Source: Candidatus Hestiella acidicharens (lineage in GTDB: Archaea > Thermoproteota > Thermoprotei_A > Sulfolobales > Acidilobaceae). Taken from it: a DNA stretch of 11,347 nt. Where the stretch lies: contig WAJZ01000139.1 of NCBI GenBank assembly GCA_015523575.1, forward strand, positions 1 through 11,347, written 5' to 3'. Below are positions 5,441-11,347 of the stretch, piece after piece. Position 1 is the first letter of the stretch. Each line of letters opens with the position of its first letter. The notes beneath the pieces are model-generated. The model was not told the origin of the DNA. It did not search any database and saw nothing but the letters and a program-made list of their open reading frames with translations. The translations under genes and the position numbers were made by a program.

Positions 5441-6619
5441 GTCACCCTCTATGCATGAGCATCTATTTTCTAGCATAGAAGATATGCTCGGCGTTGTTTT
5501 TGTTCCGCTAACAAACTCCTTCACATAGAGCTTTTCTGGTATAAAAATTAAGCACTCGGCTATGTTCCTGTTAATCCTTCTGCATTTTACTTCTTTTATT
5601 ATTGATATCCTATGCTTTTTGTTGAAGTATTGCTCTACGGTTCTGTTCCTGAGCGCATTTATTGCCTCAACGGCTTCCTTGCTTATTTCATTTTCACAGA
5701 AAATAAAGCACCTATATAACCTTGTTAGCGGTTTTTCTCTTATCTCATCAGGTCCCTTCTTCTCGATCCTTTCTATCTCTATTATTGTACCATCCCCTCT
5801 TATGATTCTCTTACCTATGTTTCTCCTTTTCGCACCTTTGATGTCGGCAATGAATAACATACCATCTCCAATTGCCCTTATGTCCTTCTCATCCCTTTTA
5901 ATGGTATGCAACACAACGTTATCGGCTCCAAATTCCTTTGTTAACCTTTCAATTATATTAGCTCCACTTTTTGTTATTGATAGCCCTCTCTTGGTCTTCT
6001 TATACCTTCCAAATACCCTCATAGACCTTATTTGATACCTTATTTCTCTTGATGGGAAAGAAACTTCGACGACAACATCTGGCATCGAGAAGTCTACCCT
6101 AAAGCCTCCAACTACTTGTATTTTCTTTCCAATTTCTCTTTTTATCTCATTTTTTATTGATTCACCGTATTTAAGCTTGAACTCAGATTTTATTCTTTCT
6201 TCCATCATGCAAACTTTTCTATCAACCTTAGCTCCTATCAAAAAGGTGTTTATCTCGAGCTCCTTTAGCCTGCTTGAGATTTGTGATGATAATTCTTCTA
6301 TGAAGCTGTCAATCTCGCCTCCACAGACTGCACACTTCTTGAAAACCGGATTATCGTAGAAGTAGAGGCTGTATAGATCTTGTCCAATAGGTCCAATGTT
6401 TTCTATCAGATCCCTTAGCTCCTTAATGGCATGTTCATCACTTTCTCTTATCCTTTTATGTATGTTCATTAGTATAGCCCTCTTTATGGCTTTACCCCTT
6501 TCCTCATTAGACCATCCATAGCCTAACTTTCCAAAAAACCTACCCAGGCACCTGTTGCAGAGAGGATATTTTTTTAATAAATCTTCCGATACTTTAATTA
6601 TATCATTCATTTTACCCAT
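5420..6619 (-). CDS. pus10: Pus10-family tRNA pseudouridine synthase, divergent active site
   Basis: Archaeal Pus10 makes pseudouridine 54 and 55 in the tRNA T loop. The 399-residue protein has the accessory zinc site (Cys21/Cys24 and Cys96/Cys99) and a THUMP-like region (about 100-190). The catalytic domain then shows VFGRYKKTKRGLSITK (202-217), and a C-terminal LYVKEFVSG...TTPSISSML segment matches the family signature. The catalytic motif is abnormal: where Pus10 normally has GREDxDxRxLGxGRPF, this reads KRDEKDIRAIGDGMLF (241-256), so the nucleophile position carries Glu244 instead of Asp. Activity is therefore uncertain. ATG 6619 is used; ATG 6610 is also possible. It begins 5 bases after the beta-RFAP synthase stop and is probably co-transcribed. 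Its 3' end overlaps a convergent gene by 21 bases. Confidence 0.88.
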   Translation of the reverse strand: MGKMNDIIKVSEDLLKKYPLCNRCLGRFFGKLGYGWSNEERGKAIKRAILMNIHKRIRESDEHAIKELRDLIENIGPIGQDLYSLYFYDNPVFKKCAVCGGEIDSFIEELSSQISSRLKELEINTFLIGAKVDRKVCMMEERIKSEFKLKYGESIKNEIKREIGKKIQVVGGFRVDFSMPDVVVEVSFPSREIRYQIRSMRVFGRYKKTKRGLSITKSGANIIERLTKEFGADNVVLHTIKRDEKDIRAIGDGMLFIADIKGAKRRNIGKRIIRGDGTIIEIERIEKKGPDEIREKPLTRLYRCFIFCENEISKEAVEAINALRNRTVEQYFNKKHRISIIKEVKCRRINRNIAECLIFIPEKLYVKEFVSGTKTTPSISSMLENRCSCIEGDLLYLGG

Positions 6620-6624
6620 CCTTT

Positions 6625-7548
6625 TTATTCCTTTTGTATCTCATACCCTTTGTTTCTCGGAGAGGAGATTCCAACTTCCCCCTTAACCTTTACTTCTTTA
6701 AGTATTGATCTTAATAGCTCTGCATCACCTTCCGCCTCCCCTTGTGTGCTAATAGTATAAAGCAGAGGACCCCAGCTGGATTGTGCTAATATAATCCTTG
6801 ATTTCCAAGCTTCGTTTGCTATTCTTAAAACATCTTTCCTATAAACACCGCCTTGTATTTTTGAAAAGTACAGCCCAGTTCCTTCCTGGATTGACCTAAG
6901 GCCTTCTAGCGTATCTTCCAGGTCATGTCTTGCTATCCCTGAGGCTAATCTAAGTAGGCCATAGGACATAAGTTTTTTAACACCTTCACTTGAATTCCAT
7001 AAGTTCTCCATTATCTTCTCCTCCGCCTCATTAAAGCCTCTAGGTAGGTATGGCTTTATATAAATGAACCTCCAATCCTCTGGTATTTTAAGCGATATAA
7101 GCCCTTTTATCGTATGACCTCCCCCAATTCCTGCATCCGCCACAAAGCCCCCTTTATTGAAGAGTAAAAAACCTACGCCACTATATTTGCCAATGCCTAG
7201 ACTCCTGAAGATCTCACTTTCATTGAGTTTTACCTTGAATAGCTCCTTGATCGCCGTTACTATGGCCATTATCGATTGGGTACTACTACCGAAGCCTACA
7301 TTATGTGGTATATAGGATCTTACGCTTATTCTGATCCCTTCAATACCAACGATTTTAGATATTGCCATCATGTAGTTTTTTATATATTCAGGGGCTTCTA
7401 CAATTCCCTTACCTATAGAAAACTCTGCTACAAAAGAGGGCTTCTCTATATAAAAACCGGCCGAGCCCCACTTGACGTTCCACTCACCTCCGGCATAGTA
7501 AAAGCCTGCATGTAACCTACTTCCCGTTTTTATTATAACCTTGCGCAT
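6625..7548 (-). CDS. Beta-ribofuranosylaminobenzene 5'-phosphate synthase homologue (GHMP fold)
   Basis: This enzyme condenses PRPP with a 4-substituted benzoate, with loss of CO2 and diphosphate, in the first committed step of methanopterin-type cofactor synthesis. The 307-residue protein carries the N-terminal SRLHAGF motif and the GHMP-type nucleotide/phosphate loop IPHNVGFGSSTQS at 80-92, close to the family's IPEHVGLGSGTQ. The GIGKYSGVGF...KGGFVADAG segment (118-140) is also characteristic, as is a central PYLPRGFNEAEEK segment. Length is near normal. It is a cytosolic enzyme, and its presence suggests a tetrahydromethanopterin-like C1 carrier, which many non-methanogenic archaea also use. 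Another GHMP-superfamily activity cannot be ruled out. It starts at ATG 7548, heads a two-gene unit with pus10, and is divergent from an RHH regulator. Confidence 0.85.
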   Translation of the reverse strand: MRKVIIKTGSRLHAGFYYAGGEWNVKWGSAGFYIEKPSFVAEFSIGKGIVEAPEYIKNYMMAISKIVGIEGIRISVRSYIPHNVGFGSSTQSIMAIVTAIKELFKVKLNESEIFRSLGIGKYSGVGFLLFNKGGFVADAGIGGGHTIKGLISLKIPEDWRFIYIKPYLPRGFNEAEEKIMENLWNSSEGVKKLMSYGLLRLASGIARHDLEDTLEGLRSIQEGTGLYFSKIQGGVYRKDVLRIANEAWKSRIILAQSSWGPLLYTISTQGEAEGDAELLRSILKEVKVKGEVGISSPRNKGYEIQKE

Positions 7549-7550
7549 TT

Positions 7551-7583
7551 TTATCTCGAATTAGTTTGTTGGGTTTGAGATAA
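7551..7583. repeat. 7-bp inverted repeat in the leader of the beta-RFAP synthase gene
   Basis: TTATCTC (7551-7557) and GAGATAA (7577-7583) are perfect inverted copies separated by 19 bases. In the mRNA of the minus-strand gene the second arm contains GAGAT, the only Shine-Dalgarno-like element, right before ATG 7548. It could be a hairpin covering the ribosome-binding site or a two-half-site operator. At high temperature a 7-bp A-U-rich stem is weak. Confidence 0.4.
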
Positions 7584-7591
7584 TTATTTCT

Positions 7592-7607
7592 TATACTTTT
7601 TATTTGT
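7592..7607 (-). promoter_or_regulatory. Probable promoter of the beta-RFAP synthase/pus10 unit
   Basis: The minus strand reads ACAAATAAAAAGTAT, an AT-rich TATA-like element. It would put the transcript start near 7575, giving a leader of roughly 25 bases that includes the inverted repeat or its downstream arm. The rest of the 186-bp intergenic region contains no gene. Confidence 0.35.
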
Positions 7608-7719
7608 AAACTATCGGTTAATGGCCTTACATATTTTACTTCACTAGAGCAGTTCCTTTATTGGATCAGAAAGCGACAAAAAAGCTTTTAAGCAGTTTCT
7701 TCCTTTTAATTTTTCAACC

Positions 7720-7727
7720 TTTATAAA
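7720..7727 (+). promoter_or_regulatory. TATA box of the RHH regulator gene
   Basis: TTTATAAA preceded by TTTCAACC is the clearest TATA box in the window. Its centre lies about 24 bases upstream of GTG 7747, so transcription should begin at or next to that codon. Confidence 0.6.
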
Positions 7728-7746
7728 TTTTTCTATGGTGATAAGG

Positions 7747-7953
7747 GTGAAGTTGATAACCGTTAAGGTTCCAGATTTATATGTAAAGGGTATAGATGAG
7801 CTCGTTAAGGTTCAGAGGTATTCGAGCAGGAGTGAGGTTATAAGGATAGCTATTAGGGAACTCTTGAAGAGGGAGCTGTGGAATGAGGTGCCAGGAGGAG
7901 AAGGATTCGTGATTAGGGCTACTCAAGGGGTGGGACTAGAGGAAGGGTTATAG
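7747..7953 (+). CDS. Ribbon-helix-helix (CopG/MetJ-type) transcriptional regulator
   Basis: A 68-residue DNA-binding protein. MKLITVKVP forms the beta-strand that dimerises and enters the major groove. A first helix (DLYVKGIDELVKV) and a second helix beginning SRSEVIRIAIRELLKREL complete the ribbon-helix-helix fold, with the classic S-R-S-E-V/I helix cap. The residues after the fold are glycine-rich with no recognisable partner domain. An in-frame ATG at 7735 lies only about 11 bases from the TATA box, too near to be transcribed from it. GTG 7747 fits the promoter and the family N-terminus, implying a leaderless mRNA. No toxin gene adjoins it, so a single regulator is likelier than an antitoxin. 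Its 3' end overlaps a convergent membrane-protein gene by 31 bases. Confidence 0.88.
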   Translation: MKLITVKVPDLYVKGIDELVKVQRYSSRSEVIRIAIRELLKRELWNEVPGGEGFVIRATQGVGLEEGL

Positions 7954-8543
7954 AGTGACTTTACGACTTTCCTAAACAGCCTTCCTAGGGTTATGTTTAT
8001 TATAGCAGAAGCTACTATAATCCCTAGCCCGAGAAGCAATATGTAGCTTTTTAACATAGTAGCATTCACCACCTCTATTATTGATGCTATTAATATTAAA
8101 GGAACGGCGTAGCTATAAAGCGACAGTATAAGCGATGCCATCGACAGGCTTAATACTGCTAGATTTATTAGCCATTGATATATGCTTGTTGGGGAAAGTA
8201 TTAAAATAAGTGATATTACAAGCAAGGAAGTAGATAACAAGAGACGTGCTAACAGGAAAATTTTACTGAATAGATATGGTTTCGCACCTTTTTCTATAAC
8301 ATTTTTAAAGTCTATTATTGCATTAGCTGCACTTGTAATTCTCCCTTCCTTAACGTAGTCATAAAACGCCTTTGACATTTCAGAAACCTTGTTGCTGTCT
8401 ACAACCCCACTCTTGCAATATTTTTCTAGTTCTCTTACTATGCCTTTGACCTCATCCTTAATATATTCCCATTCTCCCCCCTTTTCATTTAGTAGGTTAA
8501 CCGAAAAGTAAAGGTATTGGAGTACATCAATGCATTCTTCCAA
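7923..8543 (-). CDS. Hypothetical multi-pass membrane protein
   Basis: A 206-residue protein of unknown function. Residues 1-90 are soluble, charged and helical (KDEVKGIVRELEKYC, then KAFYDYVKEGRITSAANAI). They are followed by four hydrophobic stretches that look like transmembrane helices: about 93-116, 121-143, 146-163 and 166-186. A short basic segment and an SPTP tail end the protein. There is no signal peptide, so the soluble part probably faces the cytoplasm. The start is TTG 8543, with GGATAAGGA immediately upstream; no in-frame ATG exists nearby. It lies 49 bases after the Lhr helicase stop and may have its own promoter. I see no catalytic motif and no clear link to the helicase. Confidence 0.8.
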   Translation of the reverse strand: MEECIDVLQYLYFSVNLLNEKGGEWEYIKDEVKGIVRELEKYCKSGVVDSNKVSEMSKAFYDYVKEGRITSAANAIIDFKNVIEKGAKPYLFSKIFLLARLLLSTSLLVISLILILSPTSIYQWLINLAVLSLSMASLILSLYSYAVPLILIASIIEVVNATMLKSYILLLGLGIIVASAIINITLGRLFRKVVKSLYNPSSSPTP

Positions 8544-8574
8544 TCCTTATCCCATAATGATTTGTCTTGTTAAG

Positions 8575-8587
8575 GTTAAATATGTTT
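8575..8587 (-). promoter_or_regulatory. Possible promoter of the membrane-protein gene
   Basis: The minus strand reads AACATATTTAACC, with a TATTTAA core about 37 bases ahead of TTG 8543. This would give an mRNA with a leader of about 10 bases, independent of the upstream helicase gene. Confidence 0.3.
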
Positions 8588-8592
8588 TTAAT

Positions 8593-11347
8593 TTAGAAGC
8601 ACCTCCTTTTCTGCTTTATTTCCATGTAACGTGCAGCATTCATCAGTAGCATTCTCAATGCTCCCTTGTTTACAAAGTAATGGGATATAGTAAGGTCTTC
8701 CCTAGAGCCATATTCATAGGCTGACGTGATCCTAACTTCATAGATCTCATTTGGGAGCATTTCCTCCAAGCTTTTCCAAGATTCTATCAAGAACTTTGGT
8801 GTCAGTATGTATTCTTTGGGCTTAGATTGTTGCGTAACCTTTATATAGACCCTCATTGGTTCCCTTAGCTTTTTCGGTGTGAACGAATTTATAAACTCCT
8901 CCGACTTCGATACATCTTCAAAGGAGCTTAGGAGGGTCCACCTATATTCTTCATCATCAACGTCTATAAACCTTACGACCCTCAGCTCATCGTAATCCGG
9001 CTTTCTCATTTCTTTCAGCTTGTTTTCTATTGTTTTCTCGGCTAGCTCTAGTATGTCGGCTATTTCAAATATGGTCAAACCGTTATTGTCAAGTAACCTA
9101 CCTATCTTAACTGCCAGGTCTTGGATCCATGGTCTAACGGGCGGTACCTCTAAGATAGATTTTGCTAGCGGTGTAGCATTGCCACTATTCATGTTTATTA
9201 TAGTAATTTTTCCTTTCCTCAGCTTTTCAATAAACGACTTAGCACCCTCCACATCGAAATAGTCTTTTAATATTTGCATTGAAACCTCTTCTATTAGGTA
9301 AGAATCTTTGCTATCATCAATTGAACCTATTTTTCCTAAGTGTGGTTGTACCTCCCTTAATACTTGGTAAAGGTATGGACTCCTTATTATAGCCTCCTTA
9401 AGGTTTTCGTAGACGTTTTTGGGATCGATATTCATTAGTATCTCTAGCGGGTCAAGATCTCCTATATAAACGCTAAACCCATAGAATGAAGGTCTATAGT
9501 AGACGTTTAGGCCTATGATTTTTGATGCGGCGTTAATTATCAAGCTTGCTAAAGCCTCCAGCGTCCCAGTACCTAGTGGTATGATAAATACATGCTCCTT
9601 ATCGCATTTTTCATAAATAAGGGTCTCAACACCAAACTGTAAATTCTTGTAGCTCTCTCGAAGCTTTTCTAAGGCTTCCATACCTTTTCCATCAACATTA
9701 CCTTCAACCATTATTTTACCTGAGATTACGTCAAGAAAAACCTTCGAAACTTCTATACTCCTCCTAGTTCCTTCTCCTTTCCACAGTGGTATCTCTGCAT
9801 ATCCAGAACTCTTCGAAACTTCTATCTTTGAATTTATTACATCTATCCTTCTTATCTCCCAAGAGCTTCCAGCAAGCCTTATTGTATCTCCAACCCTTAG
9901 GTTCCTATAAACGTAGATAGAATCTATGTAACCTATTGTATAATCTCCATTCTTTACAACAAAGACGTCTTTTTCTGGTATTGTTGTAAAGAACTCTGGG
10001 AAGTTCCTAGACCACCAAGCTTTTTGTTGTCCTTTAAGCTTAAACCTCCATATTTTATAAAAAGTATTCCCTGGAGATATTAGACCTCCTCTAAGCCTCA
10101 CCAGACCATTTTGTTCCATATATTTCAAAAGGCTTTGAAACCTTTCTTTGCTCATAGTAAATACTGGAGAATTCTTTAGGATATTATAGATCCTTCCCGG
10201 ATCCGAGGGACCATCTCCCAAGGTAATGCCTATTATTTCCTTTGCTACTACATCTATTGGGGCGTTGTCGATAATATCGTTCTCTATATAACCTTTCTTT
10301 GCTAGGTGCGTTTCGGATAGTGCTTCAGCAAAGTCTATAGGACCGATTGTCAGTATTTCCCCTTTTGATAGGCCTCCAACAACATGACCGCTTCTTCCTA
10401 CCCTTTGAATTAGGTTAGAGACCTTTCCAGGAGATCGTATTTGGATAACTTTTTTTACTGCACCTATATCAATTCCTAGCTCTAGTGTCTTCGTGCATAC
10501 AATAGCGGAAATACTACCTTTCTTCAGCTTGCTTTCTGCCTCTTCTCTCAGCTCTGCAGAAACACTGGAATGATGCACAAATATGTCTTTTACGCCGGCA
10601 GATTCAAGGGAGTGCTTAACCCTTTCAGCAACATACCTGCTGTTCACAAAGACCAGCGTTGGAGCCTCTATTCCACTTATTAATACGTTGGCGACGTCCA
10701 TCCATGGGTCTTCTTTATCATCTATATACTTCACATTAAAAATATATTCCTTAGCTACGTCTACGGATATAGCTTTCTTGGGCCTTTGACTAGATCCGCT
10801 AAGTAGCTCTATTGCCTTGTCAGGTATACCTATTGTAGCTGATAGTCCTATCCTTTGGAAATCGTTGTTTGTAAGCTCCCTTAACCTCTCTAATAAGAAG
10901 AGCAGTTGAACACCCCTTTTTGACGATAGGAGCTCATGAACCTCATCGACTACAACAAACCTGATGTTTTTGTAATTTTTTCTAAACTTTGGCGCCCAAT
11001 CGAGGTCTATTTCTAGGCTTTCTGGGGTCGTTATTAGTATGTTTGGAACCTGTAACGACCTTTTGCTCCTTTCCCTAGCAGGAGTATCGCCGTGCTTCTT
11101 TGATACCCTAATGCCAAGCTTTTCAGCCCACCAAGAAATTCGCCTATGTATATCGTTTATAAGTGCCTTCATAGGGGTTATGTAGAGCACGTCTATAGGT
11201 TTCATATATGATTCTAGTAAAATTGATACGATTGGAAGCATTGAAGCTTCGGTTTTCCCTTCGCCTGTTGGTGCCATGATTAGCGTGTTAAATCCTTTCA
11301 TTATGTATGGTATAGATAATTCCTGTATCTCTGTTAACCTGTTCCAA
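8593..11347 (-). CDS. lhr: Lhr-family ATP-dependent helicase, 5' end outside the window
   Basis: A superfamily 2 helicase of the large-helicase-related family, implicated in DNA repair and genome maintenance. Motifs in order are Walker A APTGEGKT (about 11251-11274), DEVH (10936-10947), SAT (10834-10842) and QRVGRSGH (10384-10407). These are followed by the Lhr-core beta-barrel/winged-helix region with IPLWKGEG and an IPLGTGTLEA element. The frame stays open upstream of ATG 11301 to the window edge. Those codons (WNRLTEIQELSIPYI) form the expected Q-motif-like helicase start, so the gene is partial and ATG 11301 is internal. After a further helix-turn-helix (LTIFEIADIL, around 9010-9090) come roughly 135 residues I cannot match to the usual Lhr core. 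About 918 residues are visible. Confidence 0.93.
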   Translation of the reverse strand, partial: WNRLTEIQELSIPYIMKGFNTLIMAPTGEGKTEASMLPIVSILLESYMKPIDVLYITPMKALINDIHRRISWWAEKLGIRVSKKHGDTPARERSKRSLQVPNILITTPESLEIDLDWAPKFRKNYKNIRFVVVDEVHELLSSKRGVQLLFLLERLRELTNNDFQRIGLSATIGIPDKAIELLSGSSQRPKKAISVDVAKEYIFNVKYIDDKEDPWMDVANVLISGIEAPTLVFVNSRYVAERVKHSLESAGVKDIFVHHSSVSAELREEAESKLKKGSISAIVCTKTLELGIDIGAVKKVIQIRSPGKVSNLIQRVGRSGHVVGGLSKGEILTIGPIDFAEALSETHLAKKGYIENDIIDNAPIDVVAKEIIGITLGDGPSDPGRIYNILKNSPVFTMSKERFQSLLKYMEQNGLVRLRGGLISPGNTFYKIWRFKLKGQQKAWWSRNFPEFFTTIPEKDVFVVKNGDYTIGYIDSIYVYRNLRVGDTIRLAGSSWEIRRIDVINSKIEVSKSSGYAEIPLWKGEGTRRSIEVSKVFLDVISGKIMVEGNVDGKGMEALEKLRESYKNLQFGVETLIYEKCDKEHVFIIPLGTGTLEALASLIINAASKIIGLNVYYRPSFYGFSVYIGDLDPLEILMNIDPKNVYENLKEAIIRSPYLYQVLREVQPHLGKIGSIDDSKDSYLIEEVSMQILKDYFDVEGAKSFIEKLRKGKITIINMNSGNATPLAKSILEVPPVRPWIQDLAVKIGRLLDNNGLTIFEIADILELAEKTIENKLKEMRKPDYDELRVVRFIDVDDEEYRWTLLSSFEDVSKSEEFINSFTPKKLREPMRVYIKVTQQSKPKEYILTPKFLIESWKSLEEMLPNEIYEVRITSAYEYGSREDLTISHYFVNKGALRMLLMNAARYMEIKQKRRCF

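Noticed and set aside
7747..8543. RHH gene and the neighbouring membrane protein as a toxin-antitoxin pair
   Set aside because: They are convergent rather than co-directional, and the membrane protein resembles no toxin I know.
8593..11301. Taking ATG 11301 as the true helicase start
   Set aside because: The frame is open to the window edge and the upstream codons encode the conserved LTEIQ...IP helicase segment, so the ATG is internal.
8593..11347. Helicase as part of a defence system
   Set aside because: Motifs are those of housekeeping Lhr proteins, and no nuclease, methylase or other defence gene is in the window.

Overview
The window is a stretch of archaeal chromosome, AT-rich overall but with a tRNA whose stems are almost entirely G-C, which suggests a thermophile. 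Archaeal/eukaryotic-type genes (S27e, L44e, Nop10, aIF2-alpha, PCNA, PriS, GINS, Pus10), short TATA-like boxes ahead of genes, GGTGA/GGAGG ribosome-binding sites and frequent TTG/GTG starts all fit an archaeon. The PCNA-PriS-Gins15 gene order matches the crenarchaeal arrangement, and PriS reads most like the Sulfolobus type, so a thermophilic member of the Crenarchaeota/TACK group is most likely. I cannot place it more finely.

Positions 28-4020 hold one minus-strand block. Read in the direction of transcription it is aIF2-alpha, Nop10, PCNA, PriS, a probable GINS subunit (Gins15/51), L44e and S27e, followed by tRNA-Asn(GTT) with its own TATA box. The genes are tightly packed, several overlap, and PCNA probably has an additional internal promoter. 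This is a version of the known archaeal cluster joining replication-fork proteins to translation and ribosome-biogenesis genes, here with the aIF2-alpha/Nop10 pair placed first.

Positions 4021-5440 carry three small genes I cannot assign to characterised families. One (plus) has an XRE-like helix-turn-helix and is divergent from aIF2-alpha. One (minus, 4586-4963) is a 125-residue protein, and one (plus, from 5021) is a helical protein ending inside the next gene. Positions 5420-7548 hold a minus-strand pair: a beta-RFAP synthase homologue (pterin cofactor synthesis) and, 5 bases downstream, a divergent Pus10 (tRNA T-loop pseudouridine synthase). A 186-bp promoter region separates these from a plus-strand ribbon-helix-helix regulator. 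A minus-strand multi-pass membrane protein and an Lhr-family helicase, whose 5' end lies beyond the right edge, complete the window.

I see no mobile element, CRISPR array or defence island; this is mostly housekeeping DNA. The points most worth checking are a PriS that lacks the usual zinc-binding insertion and has a substitution in a nucleotide-site motif, a Pus10 whose catalytic Arg-Glu-Asp reads Arg-Asp-Glu, an extra C-terminal region on the Lhr helicase, and the orphan HTH gene sharing a promoter region with the replication/translation block.
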